From NCBI RefSeq assembly GCF_029525555.1, contig NZ_JAPDHZ010000004.1:186001-250000 (forward strand): DNA of 64,000 bases, in the 5' to 3' direction. The position numbers and the translations under genes are program-made. Under the pieces are notes generated by a model. It searched no databases. It was not told the DNA's origin and saw nothing but the letters and a program-made list of their open reading frames with translations. The stretch's first letter is position 1. Every line of letters starts with the position of its first letter. Below are positions 43,972 through 52,936 of this stretch, in pieces. This DNA comes from Cohnella ginsengisoli. GTDB lineage: Bacteria; Bacillota; Bacilli; Paenibacillales; Paenibacillaceae.

Positions 43972-44810
43972 CTATGAAGGAAAATATAGACAAAGTTGCG
44001 ATTACAGCTTCTAAAGTCACGATTGAATCGCCAAAGCTGTCGAAGCGCCTCGCCGCGCTCGCTGAGTTCGTGAAGCCAGGCGCGCGGTTCGCGGACATCG
44101 GCACCGACCACGCGCTGCTGCCCGTACATTTGGCGCTCTCCGGCACGATCGCGTATGCGGTTGCGGGCGACGTGAACGCCGGTCCGGCCGAAGCGGCCAG
44201 GCGGCAGGTGCGTGCTGCCGGCGTCGGCGACATCGTGTCGGTCCGTCATGGCGACGGCCTGTCGGTGCTCGCGCCGAATGAAGTGGATACCGTCTGCATC
44301 GCCGGCATGGGCGGCAGCCTGATGGTGCGCCTGCTCGAGGAAGCGGGCGAGGCGCTTTCCGGCGTGACGACGCTCATCCTTTCGCCGCACGTAGCCGAAG
44401 ATCAGGTGCGGCGTTGGCTGAAGGCGCATCGCTACGTGCTCGAGCTGGAGCGTCTCGTCGAAGAAGACGGCGAGATCTACACGCTGCTCCGGGCGGAGCG
44501 CGCCGCGAGCGCCGCGGAGTCCGAAGCCAGGCACAGGGTGCTATACGATGCGGCCCTGCTCGGCGCCGAATGCAAGGCGGTGCCGACGGATTTGCTTTAC
44601 GAGATGGGTCCGCTGCTGCTCCGTTCGCCGGACGGCGCGTTCAGGGCCAAGTGGCAAGGCGAATTGTCGAAGCGGTCGCGCATCGCGCAGGGAATGAAGC
44701 AATCGGACGCCGCGGAAACTCGCGCCAAGCTGGAAGCCTGGACGCGAGCGACGGACGAGATCGAGGAGGTATTGGCATGCTTGCAAGGGGAGAGACGATC
44801 GCCCAATTAA
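43968..44810 (+). CDS. trmK: tRNA (adenine(22)-N1)-methyltransferase TrmK
   Basis: TrmK (YqfN) methylates A22 in tRNA using SAM. The Rossmann core shows RFADIGTDHALLPVHLAL (SAM binding) and VCIAGMGGSLM (catalytic-loop region). A C-terminal helical coiled coil (about 200-275) binds tRNA. Start ATG 43968 overlaps the previous stop (ATGA), and another ATG lies two codons on. The 280-residue length is somewhat above the 237 of B. subtilis because of the N-terminus and tail. It overlaps the next gene by 34 bases. Confidence 0.93.
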   Translation: MTMKENIDKVAITASKVTIESPKLSKRLAALAEFVKPGARFADIGTDHALLPVHLALSGTIAYAVAGDVNAGPAEAARRQVRAAGVGDIVSVRHGDGLSVLAPNEVDTVCIAGMGGSLMVRLLEEAGEALSGVTTLILSPHVAEDQVRRWLKAHRYVLELERLVEEDGEIYTLLRAERAASAAESEARHRVLYDAALLGAECKAVPTDLLYEMGPLLLRSPDGAFRAKWQGELSKRSRIAQGMKQSDAAETRAKLEAWTRATDEIEEVLACLQGERRSPN

Positions 44811-45892
44811 TGGAGCGGCTCGCGCCGAAGCACTTGGCGGTCGAAGGGGACAAGATCGGCCTGCAGGTCGGTTCGCTGCGCAAGGAGATCAAGCGCGTGC
44901 TGGTAACGCTCGACGTCAACCCCGACGTCGTGAGGGAAGCCGCCGGACTGGGGGCTGAGCTCATCGTCGCCCATCATCCGATCATCTATCGGCCGCTCGC
45001 CCATCTGCAGACGGATACGCCGGCCGGCGCGCTTGCGGCTGAGCTGATCAAGCGGGATATCGCCGTCTACGTGTCGCATACGAACCTGGATACCGCCGAG
45101 GGCGGTCTCAACGATTGGATGGCAGAGGCGCTCGGCCTCGAAGGCCGGGACGTGCTGGAGGAGGTCCACACGGACAAGCTGTACAAGCTGGCCGTATTCG
45201 TGCCGCGCACGCATAGCGAGGCCGTTCGGGACGCGATGTTCCGCGCGGGCGGCGGCTGGATCGGCAATTACAGCCACTGCAGCTTTAACGTAGAAGGCAT
45301 CGGCACCTTTATGCCCCGCGAGGGGAGCGATCCGTTTATCGGCGAAAAGGGCAAGCTGTCGACCGCCGAGGAGACGCGCATCGAGGTCATCGTCCCCGAT
45401 AGCGCGCGCAAGTCGGTCGTGCAGGCGATGCTCAAGGCGCACCCTTACGAGGAGGTCGCCTACGATCTGTACGGCGTCGACCAGAAGGGCCGTTCGTTCG
45501 GACTCGGGCGGGTCGGCAAACTGCCGGCGGCCATGCCGCTGGACGAATTCGCCGAGCTCGTCAAGGAGCGCTTAGGCATGCCCTTCGTACGCATCGTGGG
45601 CGACGGATCGCGGCAGGTGCGCAAGATCGCCGTGCTTGGGGGATCCGGTCGCAGCTATATCAAGCGGGCGATGTTCATGGGCGCGGACGTGCTCGTCACG
45701 GGCGATATCGACTACCATTCGGCGCAGGATGCCGAAGCGGGCGGACTCGCGATCGTCGACCCGGGGCATTACGCTGAAAAGATCATGCGACCCCAAACCG
45801 CGCAGTGGCTGCGCGAACGGCTCTCGGAGAAGGGCTACGCGACGGAAGTATTCGCGTCTGAGGTGCACACCGATCCGTTCAGGCTGAAGTAG
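44777..45892 (+). CDS. yqfO: Nif3-like dinuclear metal center protein (YqfO)
   Basis: This 371-residue protein belongs to the NIF3/DUF34 family. It has the metal ligands VAHHPIIYRPL and SHTNLDTAEGGLN in the first half and TGDIDYHSAQDAEAGG near the C-terminus. A PII-like insert domain (about 130-235, including VFVPRTHSEAVRDAMFRAG) splits the NIF3 fold, as in YqfO of Bacillales. The biochemical role is unsettled. ATG 44777 follows GAGGAGGTATTGG and overlaps trmK, a conserved pair. Confidence 0.93.
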   Translation: MLARGETIAQLMERLAPKHLAVEGDKIGLQVGSLRKEIKRVLVTLDVNPDVVREAAGLGAELIVAHHPIIYRPLAHLQTDTPAGALAAELIKRDIAVYVSHTNLDTAEGGLNDWMAEALGLEGRDVLEEVHTDKLYKLAVFVPRTHSEAVRDAMFRAGGGWIGNYSHCSFNVEGIGTFMPREGSDPFIGEKGKLSTAEETRIEVIVPDSARKSVVQAMLKAHPYEEVAYDLYGVDQKGRSFGLGRVGKLPAAMPLDEFAELVKERLGMPFVRIVGDGSRQVRKIAVLGGSGRSYIKRAMFMGADVLVTGDIDYHSAQDAEAGGLAIVDPGHYAEKIMRPQTAQWLRERLSEKGYATEVFASEVHTDPFRLK

Positions 45893-45986
45893 CTAGTTTA
45901 ACGCGTTCGGCATTGAACCGAGGCCATTAATGATCCAGTATTCTACAGGATTCCTTTGGCGAATGCGGCGGTGGGCGCGGCTGCCA

Positions 45987-46015
45987 TTGTGCCGGAGCGC
46001 AATATTCGTTATACT
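45987..46015 (+). promoter_or_regulatory. Probable promoter of rnpB
   Basis: TTGTGC (45987-45992), 17 bases, then TATACT (46010-46015). The predicted start near 46022 falls at the 5' strand of helix P1 of RNase P RNA. Confidence 0.6.
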
Positions 46016-46021
46016 TATCGG

Positions 46022-46450
46022 TGCATATCGGAAAGTTCGACAGACAATCGCTGGCGGCTTCGCGCCGCGAGAGGAAAGTCCGGGCTCCGCAGGGCAGGAT
46101 GCTGGATAACGTCCAGTCGGCGCGAGCCGAAGGATAGTGCCACAGAAATGGACCGCCGATGGCCGCGATTCGTCGCGGATCAGGCAAGGGTGGAACCGTG
46201 GTGTAAGAGACCACGAGGAGCACTGGCGACTTTGCTCCTGGTAAACCCCATCCGGAGCAAGACCGAAGAGGAACGCAGCGGCCTTGAGCCGCGGCCCTTG
46301 CCCGGGGCGCGTTCGGGTTGGTCGCTTGAGCCGTGCGGCAACGTACGGCCTACGATAGATGATTGTCGCTTCCATCCGTGGGAGGACCGCCAGGTCCGTC
46401 TTACCACCGGAAGTACAGAACCCGGCTTACGTCGCGCTTTCCGATTATGC
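46022..46450 (+). ncRNA. rnpB: RNase P RNA, type A architecture
   Basis: This is the catalytic RNA that matures tRNA 5' ends. Conserved blocks are present in order: GAGGAAAGTCCGGGCTCC, AGGGCAGGATGCTGG, TGCCACAGAAAT, GACCGCCGATGGCC with GGATCAGGCAAGGGTG, GTAAGAGACCAC, TGGTAAACCCCATCCGGAGC, TAGATGATTG and ACAGAACCCGGCTTA. Outer ends pair as helix P1 (GCATATCGGAAAG with CTTTCCGATTATGC). The ACCGCCGATGGCC and GTAAGAG(A)CCAC elements are type A features; type B, usual in Bacillus, lacks them. Ends are set from P1 and may be a few bases off. Confidence 0.93.
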
Positions 46451-46502
46451 GCTAATGAATCCGTCCTTGCTTTTTTACATAAAGGATAGGAGGTCGACAC
46501 AG

Positions 46503-47000
46503 ATGAGCGTGCACGAACACAACGAAGCATGCGGCCATGACGGAGATTCGGACGGCGAAGCCGCTACCGTCCAAGAGATGGTGTCGATGATGAGCAGGGC
46601 CGGATGGCGCATTACCGACCAGCGCCGGACGCTTGCACGCATTTTCGCCGATACCGAAGGCTATTTGTCTCCGAAGGACGTTTACGACCAGTTAGCCGTG
46701 AAGTATCCGAGCGTCAGCTTCAATACCGTCTACCGCAATCTCCGGATGCTCAGCGATATGGGCGTGCTGGAGCAATTTTATTTTATGGATGGCGGGCTTA
46801 AGTTCAGGGCGAACTGCGCCAAGCACCATCATCACCACCTCATCTGCACGAACTGCGAGAAAACCCTGTCGTTCGACTACTGCCCGATGAAGGAAGATCT
46901 GGAGCTGCCCGGCAGCTATCGCGTGCTGAGCCACCGATTCGAGATTTACGGCGTGTGCGAGGAATGCCAGCAAGAAGGCGCGAAGGCGATCGCCCGCTAG
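46503..47000 (+). CDS. zur: Fur family transcriptional regulator, probably Zur
   Basis: This 165-residue repressor has a winged-helix DNA-binding domain (AGWRITDQRRTLARIF, VSFNTVYRNLRML) and a metal-binding dimer domain. The latter has a His-rich KHHHHHLICTNCEK and a C-terminal CEEC, forming the structural CxxC...CxxC zinc site. The zinc importer genes and Zur-like boxes downstream make Zur the best reading over Fur or PerR. ATG 46503 follows GGATAGGAGGTCG. An extra His/Glu-rich N-terminus (residues 2-20) may bind zinc. Confidence 0.88.
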   Translation: MSVHEHNEACGHDGDSDGEAATVQEMVSMMSRAGWRITDQRRTLARIFADTEGYLSPKDVYDQLAVKYPSVSFNTVYRNLRMLSDMGVLEQFYFMDGGLKFRANCAKHHHHHLICTNCEKTLSFDYCPMKEDLELPGSYRVLSHRFEIYGVCEECQQEGAKAIAR

Positions 47001-47012
47001 TCGTGAATCGTG

Positions 47013-47041
47013 TTGACGCTTATGCGGCATACTGCTATATT
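47013..47041 (+). promoter_or_regulatory. Sigma-A promoter of znuCBA
   Basis: TTGACG (47013-47018), 17 bases, TATATT (47036-47041). The expected start, near 47048, abuts the first Zur-box-like palindrome. Confidence 0.75.
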
Positions 47042-47048
47042 GGTTAAG

Positions 47049-47062
47049 TGTAATTGTTACGG
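47049..47062. promoter_or_regulatory. Zur-box-like operator 1
   Basis: TGTAATTGTTACGG resembles the Bacillus Zur/Fur-family core CGTAATnATTACG, with the dyad GTAAT/GTTAC. It lies at the transcription start of znuCBA, where bound Zur would block initiation. Confidence 0.6.
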
Positions 47063-47122
47063 ATAAAAGGATACAAGTATGTTAAAGCCGGCTGCGAAGC
47101 GGGCTTTCGTTATGCGATATTA

Positions 47123-47138
47123 GCGTAACTTTTACGAT
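47123..47138. promoter_or_regulatory. Zur-box-like operator 2
   Basis: GCGTAACTTTTACGAT has the dyad CGTAA/TTACG and lies 23 bases before the znuC start. A hairpin (AAAGCC 47084-47089 with GGCTTT 47102-47107) separates the two sites. Confidence 0.6.
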
Positions 47139-47160
47139 AAAGGACGAGGAGGAGAACGAA

Positions 47161-47871
47161 ATGGCGCTCGTAGCGATGGAGCAGGTCGTGTTCGGGTACG
47201 ACGACGTACCGAGCCTGGAGGACGTGAATCTGGAGATCGGCGCAGGCGAATTCGTCGCCGTCACCGGACCGAACGGCGCATCCAAGACGACGCTGCTCCG
47301 ACTCATGATGGGCCTGCTGGCCCCTTGGAAGGGCAAGATCAGCCTGGCATCCCGAGGCACCGGCGGCGGCAAGCTGACGATCGGTTACGTCCCGCAGCAG
47401 ATCGCGGCGTTCAACAGCGGCTTTCCGAGCAGCATTCTGGAGTTCGTGCGCTCCGGACGCTATACGAAGGGCTCGTGGCTCCGGAAAATGAACGCCCGGG
47501 ATCATGAACAGACGGAGCTGGCGCTCAAGCAGGTGGGGATGTGGCATCTGCGGCACCGCAAGATCGGCGAGCTGTCCGGCGGCCAGAAGCAGCGGATTTG
47601 CATCGCGCGGGCGCTGGCGATGGAGCCGGACCTGCTCGTGCTGGATGAACCGACGACGGGCATGGACCGGGAGAGCCGGTTCGGTTTTTACGAGCTCATG
47701 AAGAACCAGACGGAGCAGTACGGACGCACCGTCGTCATGGTCACGCACGGCCTGGACGAAGTGTCGCCTTATTTGGATCGCATCATCGAGCTGGAACGGA
47801 AGGAGGATGGCAAGTGGAGATGCTGCACTACGACTTCATGCAGAGGGCATTTCTCGCCGGCGCGCTCATAG
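47161..47871 (+). CDS. znuC: Zinc ABC transporter ATP-binding protein
   Basis: This is the ATPase subunit of the zinc importer. Walker A is GPNGASKTTLL, the Q-loop lies in VPQQ, the ABC signature is LSGGQKQR, and Walker B is LLVLDEPTTGMD. A switch His follows in VTHGLDEV. The protein has 236 residues and ATG 47161 follows GAGGAGGAGAACGA. It overlaps znuB by 58 bases in another frame, longer than typical. The last 20 or so residues (after ELERKEDGK) are low-quality in character and may be non-conserved. Confidence 0.93.
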   Translation: MALVAMEQVVFGYDDVPSLEDVNLEIGAGEFVAVTGPNGASKTTLLRLMMGLLAPWKGKISLASRGTGGGKLTIGYVPQQIAAFNSGFPSSILEFVRSGRYTKGSWLRKMNARDHEQTELALKQVGMWHLRHRKIGELSGGQKQRICIARALAMEPDLLVLDEPTTGMDRESRFGFYELMKNQTEQYGRTVVMVTHGLDEVSPYLDRIIELERKEDGKWRCCTTTSCRGHFSPARS

Positions 47872-48732
47872 CGCTCGTCGCGTCGGCGCTCGGCGTCTAC
47901 CTGATGCTTCGGAGACAGGCGCTGATGGCCGACATGCTCTCGCACGTCTCGCTGGCGGGCATCGCGGCCGGCGCTTATCTCCACTGGAATCCTACCTTGA
48001 CCGGATTCGCCATCGCCATCGTCGGCGCGGTCGCCGTCGAATACGTCCGCCGATCGTACAAGACATACAGCGAGATCTCCGTCGCGATTATCATGGTCGG
48101 CGGGCTGTCCAGCGCGGTCATCATCATGAACCTGAACCAGAGCGTGAACAAGAGCTTCTCGTCTTACTTGTTCGGCTCGGTCGTGGCCGTCAACCGGACC
48201 GAGCTTATCCTGATGCTCGCGGTGTCGGTGCTGGCCGCTTTGTTCTTCATCCTGATGCGCCGTCCGCTCTATCAGATGACGTTCGACGAAGATACGGCCA
48301 AGACGTCCGGGCTGCCCGTTAACTGGCTGTCGCTCGCGTTCAGCGTCGTCACGGGGATGATCGTCGCCGCGGCGATGCCGATCGTCGGCGTGCTGCTCGT
48401 CTCGTCGCTCGTCGTCCTGCCTGCGGCGCTTGCCATCCGGCTCGCTTCGAGCTTCGCGATGGCGATCGGTCTCTCGATGGCGTTCGGCCTCGGCGGCGTA
48501 TGGTCCGGACTGGCTGCCTCGTATGCCTTCAGCACGCCGCCAGGCGCGACGATCGCACTCATCCTGCTCGCGATCCTGCTCGTCGGCATCGGGCTCAAGA
48601 AGGGCGCGCTGCGCGCGGCAAAGCGCAAAAACAGGCTCGGCCAAACCGGCGCTGCGCCGGATTCGCCGTACGAGGCGGCGCGATTCAGCAGCACGGCGCG
48701 CGTCGCGGAGAAGGGGGGAGTCGCGAGGATGA
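47814..48732 (+). CDS. znuB: Zinc ABC transporter permease (3' end frameshifted in this sequence)
   Basis: This ABC-3 family integral membrane protein has about eight helices. It has the typical ALMADMLSHVSLAGIA segment and MPIVGVLLVSSLVVLPAALA, in which conserved polar residues form the metal path. GTG 47814 after GGAGGATGG (ATG 47820 possible). As written, the frame runs on into znuA with no stop, giving a false fusion. Six G at 48713-48718 are the cause: five G would give a TGA at 48730-48732 overlapping the znuA ATG (ATGA). The apparent fusion is therefore best treated as a sequence error. Confidence 0.9.
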
Positions 48733-49683
48733 GGGCGATTCTGGCTAAAGCGGCGCTGTCGTCGTTGGCCGTATCGATGCTGCTCGCGGGGTGCGGAAAT
48801 GGCGGGTCGAATGACGACGCGGGTACCGTCGCGAATGGGGACTCGCCGCGCAAGCTCCAGGTGGCGGCCAGCTTTTATCCGATGTACGAATTCGCCAGGC
48901 AGGTCGCGGGCGACCTCGCCGACGTGACGTTGATGGTGCCGGGCGGCGTGGAGCCCCACGATTGGGAACCGACGCCCAAGAATATGGCGCTGTTGTCCAA
49001 GGCCGACGTTTTCGTGTACAACGGCATTGTAGAGGGCTGGGCCGAACAGGCGATCTCTAGCGCAGGAAGCGGGGGATCGCGTCGACGTCGAAGCTTCTTC
49101 CGGGCTCGAGCTCGAGACGGGCGGCGGCGAACAGGCGGCTGACACCCGCGAGCAGGCCGGCATGGATCCGCATGTATGGCTGAGTCCCGTGCTTGCGCAG
49201 CGGGAAGTCGAACGCATCAGGAACGGCCTGTCTAAGGCCGATTCGGCCCACGCCGCCGACTACGAAAAGAATGCCGAGACCTATATCGCGAAGCTGCGGC
49301 AGCTTGATGCGGACTACCGCAGGGCGCTTGGCCAAGCGAAAAACAAGACGTTCGTGACGCAGCATGCCGCATTCGGCTATTTGGCGCGCGAGTACGGGCT
49401 GACGCAGCTCCCGATCTCCGGCTTGTCTCCCGATCAGGAGCCGACGCCTGCGCAGATGGCTTCCGTCGTGAAGGAGATCAAGTCGCTCGGCATCTCGACG
49501 ATCTTTTTCGAGGAGCTCGTCGACCCGAAGGTCGCCGAGACGATCGCGAGCGAGACGGGCGCGAGGACCGACGTGCTGAATCCGATCGAGGGGCTCACGA
49601 AGGACGACAAGAAGCAGGGACTCGATTATATCGGCTTGATGAATCAGAATCTGGCTGCGCTCGAAAAAGCGTTAAACGCTTAA
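48729..49683 (+). CDS. znuA: Zinc ABC transporter substrate-binding lipoprotein (frameshifted in this sequence)
   Basis: This is the extracellular zinc-binding lipoprotein of the importer. The N-terminal signal ends in the lipobox LLAGC. Zinc-binding residues are visible in GVEPHDWEPT (His), DPHVWLSP (His), TQHAAFGYLAREYG (His) and the FFEELVDPK region (acidic). The frame breaks at five G (49071-49075): four G joins SSAGSG to DRVDVEASSGLELETGG and gives about 317 residues, normal for the family. The insert with Glu/Gly-rich residues before MDPHVWL replaces the usual His-rich loop. Confidence 0.9.
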
Positions 49684-49867
49684 AAAAGAGCTGCGCTTTA
49701 TAGGTTTGCGACAAAAACCCCGGGCTTCCCGGGGGGTTTTGCTTGTCCGGAAGAGCCCGTCTTCCATTTGTCTCGATTAAAATGACCGGCCAGTTCAGTT
49801 TGTGATCGGTCATCGAATTCGGTACAATATAAAAAACCGAATGCATTCTGAAAACGGAGCGTGAGAC

Positions 49868-51101
49868 ATGTCGGAGTTCGAACATGATTTGTCCAAGTAC
49901 GCCGAACTGATCGTGAAGATCGGCGCCAACGTGCAGCAAGGTCAGGACGTATACGTCTCCAGCCAGATCGAGGGGGGCGCCGCTGGCCCGTCTGGTCGCG
50001 GAGCATGCCTACAAGGCCGGGGCCGGCAACGTGATCGTGGACTGGGCGGACGATGCGCTCACCCGTTTGAAGTACGACCATGCCGCGCCTGAGGTGTTCA
50101 CGCAGTTTCCCGAGTGGGAGAAGCTGCGCCGCAACGAAGTCGTCGAGCGAGGCGGCTGCTTTATTTTCCTCAACTCGTCCAACCCCGATTTGCTGAGCGG
50201 CGTCGATCCTAAGAAGATCGGCAGTTATCAAAAGGCGGCCGGCGAGGCGCTCGCCGTCTATCGGCAGGCAACGGCGTCAGACAAGATCGCGTGGACGATC
50301 GCGGCCAGCGCCAACAAGGCATGGGCGGCGAAGGTATTCCCCGGCGAATCCGCCGAGGTGTCCGTCCGCAAGCTGTGGCAGGCGATCTTCGATGCGATCC
50401 GTCTGCATGCGGACGATCCGGTCGAAAATTGGCGCGCGCACGATGCGAATCTGCAGGCCAGAGCCGCTTGGCTGAACGAGCAGCGTTTCGACAAACTGCG
50501 TTACAGCGCGCCGGGCACGGACCTCACGATCGGGCTGCCGAAAGGTCATCTGTGGATGACGGCCGGCGGCACGAAGCCCGATGGCGTGGGCTTTATGAAA
50601 AACATGCCAACCGAAGAAGTGTTCACGGTACCTCACCGCGACGGCGCCAGCGGATACGTGAGCAGCTCGAAGCCGCTCAGCTACAGCGGCACGCTCATCG
50701 ACCGCTTCAAGCTGACGTTCGAGAACGGGCGAATCGTCGGGGTCGAAGCCGAAGAAGGCGAGGAGATTCTGAAGCAGATCGTCGAGACCGACGAAGGTTC
50801 GCATTATCTCGGCGAAGTCGCGCTCGTACCCCATCGGTCGCCGATCTCGAACGCGAACATTTTGTTTTACAACACGCTCTTCGACGAGAACGCGTCCAAC
50901 CATCTCGCGATCGGACTCGGCTTTCCGTTCACGCTCGAAGGCGGCAAGACGATGTCGCCCGAGGCGCTGCGGGAAGCGGGCGTCAACGCGAGCGTCGTTC
51001 ACGTCGACTTCATGGTCGGAAGGGCCGATATGGATATCGACGGCATTCGGGCGGACGGCACGGAGGTGCCGGTATTCCGCGGCGGGAATTGGGCGAACTG
51101 A
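49868..51101 (+). CDS. M29 family aminopeptidase, copy 1 (frameshifted in this sequence)
   Basis: This is a thermophilic-type metallo-aminopeptidase (AmpS/PepS). It starts MSEFEHDLSKYAELIVKIG and breaks at six G (49972-49977), where one fewer G restores QIEGAPLARLVAEHAYKAG. Metal and catalytic residues sit in MPTEEVFTVPHRDG, ETDEGSHYLGE, FYNTLFDENASNHLAIGLG and HVDFMVG. The corrected product, about 410 residues, is nearly co-linear with the next gene. It probably trims peptides in the cytosol. ATG 49868 follows GGAGCGTGAGAC. Confidence 0.88.
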
Positions 51102-51146
51102 CGTTCTCGCAGCCTACCTATAACGAACGATACGGAGGATGATCCT

Positions 51147-52376
51147 ATGGAACCATTCGAGCAGCAGCTGGCCCGTTACGCGGAGCTGATCGTCAAGGTC
51201 GGCGCGAATGTCCAGCAAGGCCAGGAAGTGTTCATCGTCAGCCAGATCGAGACGGCGCCGCTGACGCGCCTCGTCGCCGCGGCGGCCTATGAAGCGGGCG
51301 CTTCCAACGTGCATGTGGATTGGAGCGACGACGCGATGTCCCGCCTCAAATACGATCATGCGGACCCCGAAGTATTCCGGTCATTCCCCGCATGGGAGAC
51401 GTTGAAACGCGGCAGCTTCGTGGACAAGGGCGCCTGCTTCATCTCGTTCGTCTCGTCGGGCCCGGACGTACTGAAGGGCGTCGATCCGCAGCGAATCGGC
51501 GATTATCAAAAAGCGGCCGGCGCGGGTCTCGCCGAATTCCGCAGGGCGATTCAATCCGACAAGGTCGCGTGGACGGTCGCGGCGGCTGCATCGAACGATT
51601 GGGCGCAAAAGGTATTCCCCGGCGACGCGCCGGAGATCGCGCTCAGCAAGCTTTGGCTCGCGATCTTCGACGCGGTCCGGCTGCACGCGGACGACCCGGT
51701 CGAAGCTTGGCGCGAGCATGACCGCGTCCTGCACGGCAAGGTCGATTGGCTGAACGGCTTGCGTCTGCGCAAGCTGCACTACAAAGCCGCCGGCACGGAC
51801 CTGACGGTCGAGCTGCCGGATCGCCATCTGTGGGTCGGCGCATCGAGCGTGACGCCGGACGGCGTCAACTTCATGGCGAACATGCCGACCGAAGAAGTGT
51901 TCACGGCTCCCCGGCGAGACGGGGTGAACGGCTACGTGAGCAGCACGAAGCCGCTCAGCTATGCGGGCAATATCATCGACCGCTTCAAGCTGACGTTCGC
52001 GCTCGGACGGATCGTCAAGGCAGAGGCCGAGGAGGGCGAGGAGATTCTGCAGCAGCTCATCGAGACCGACGAAGGCTCGCATTATCTCGGGGAAATGGCG
52101 CTTGTCCCGCATCGCTCGCCGATCTCGGAATCGAACATCCTGTTCTACAACACGCTGTTCGACGAGAATGCGTCCAATCACTTCGCCATCGGCAGCGGCT
52201 ACGCCTTTAACGTCGAGGGCGGCAAGACGATGACGCCGGAAGAGCTCGCGGCGAGCGGCGTCAATACGAGCGTCGCCCACGTCGACTTCATGATCGGGTC
52301 CGCCGAGATGGACATCGACGGCTATCAGGCGGACGGAACGGTCGTGCCTATTTTCAGAAACGGCAATTGGGCGTGA
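51147..52376 (+). CDS. M29 family aminopeptidase, copy 2
   Basis: This intact 409-residue paralogue follows copy 1 by 45 bases, with the same blocks: MPTEEVFTAPRRDG, ETDEGSHYLGEMA, FYNTLFDENASNHFAIGSGYA, HVDFMIGSAEMDIDG. M29 enzymes bind two metals (Zn or Co) and release N-terminal residues from peptides. The two copies differ at many scattered positions, so the duplication is old. ATG 51147 follows CGGAGGATGATCCT. A bidirectional terminator follows. Confidence 0.95.
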   Translation: MEPFEQQLARYAELIVKVGANVQQGQEVFIVSQIETAPLTRLVAAAAYEAGASNVHVDWSDDAMSRLKYDHADPEVFRSFPAWETLKRGSFVDKGACFISFVSSGPDVLKGVDPQRIGDYQKAAGAGLAEFRRAIQSDKVAWTVAAAASNDWAQKVFPGDAPEIALSKLWLAIFDAVRLHADDPVEAWREHDRVLHGKVDWLNGLRLRKLHYKAAGTDLTVELPDRHLWVGASSVTPDGVNFMANMPTEEVFTAPRRDGVNGYVSSTKPLSYAGNIIDRFKLTFALGRIVKAEAEEGEEILQQLIETDEGSHYLGEMALVPHRSPISESNILFYNTLFDENASNHFAIGSGYAFNVEGGKTMTPEELAASGVNTSVAHVDFMIGSAEMDIDGYQADGTVVPIFRNGNWA

Positions 52377-52387
52377 CGATCGGACGC

Positions 52388-52431
52388 AAAAAAAAAGGTT
52401 GACCGGCATTTGCCGGCCAACCTTTTTTTTT
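52388..52431. terminator. Bidirectional terminator
   Basis: A run of A, then GGTTGACCGGCA/TGCCGGCCAACC stem (52398-52422, 3-base TTT loop) and a run of T. It ends the aminopeptidase pair on the + strand and bdbC on the - strand. Confidence 0.93.
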
Positions 52432-52449
52432 GCATTATGTTTTTGCTGC

Positions 52450-52920
52450 TTAATGATCTTCGAATTCCGGGTCATCGGATTCGAAGCCCGCCCAGCCGTC
52501 GCGGCCGTGCTGCCTGCTCCCGAACCAGAGCAGCAGACCGATCAGAATAAAAGCCGTCAGCGCCAAAAGCGGAATCGTAATGATACCGAACCAGTCCAGG
52601 TAATCTTCGTCGCAGGGAACGCCGACCGTACAGGGGAGGATGCTGGCCATGCCCGGCACCTTTTGCTCGCCGTAGTGATAGAGCGAGATGAATCCGCCGA
52701 TCGCGATCAGCGGCGCGACGTAACCGACGATGCGACGGTCGCCGCGGATGGCGGCGCGGCCGAGCAGCAGCACGAGCGGGTACATGAAGATCCGCTGAAG
52801 CCAGCACAGCTTGCAGGGCGCGTAATCCAGCACCTCGCTCATGAACAGGCTCCCGCCGGTCGCGACGAGCGAGACGACCCATGCCAAGTAGAGAAAGTTT
52901 GCCCGGATAAACGAACGCAT
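52450..52920 (-). CDS. bdbC: Disulfide bond formation protein B family (BdbC)
   Basis: BdbC is a DsbB-like quinone-linked membrane oxidase that regenerates the thiol oxidase BdbD. This 156-residue protein has four membrane helices. The active-site CKLC lies after the first helix, and the second Cys pair (LPCTVGVPC) is in the outer loop. ATG at 52918-52920 has GGAGG upstream, overlapping the bdbD stop region. It forms a reverse-strand operon with bdbD. Confidence 0.95.
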   Translation of the reverse strand: MRSFIRANFLYLAWVVSLVATGGSLFMSEVLDYAPCKLCWLQRIFMYPLVLLLGRAAIRGDRRIVGYVAPLIAIGGFISLYHYGEQKVPGMASILPCTVGVPCDEDYLDWFGIITIPLLALTAFILIGLLLWFGSRQHGRDGWAGFESDDPEFEDH

Positions 52921-52936
52921 CGCTTAAGCGTCCTCC

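Noticed and set aside
47814..47871. A frameshift at the end of znuC to explain its 58-base overlap with znuB
   Set aside because: There is no run of five or more identical bases there, unlike every other suspected shift; a natural overlap is simpler.
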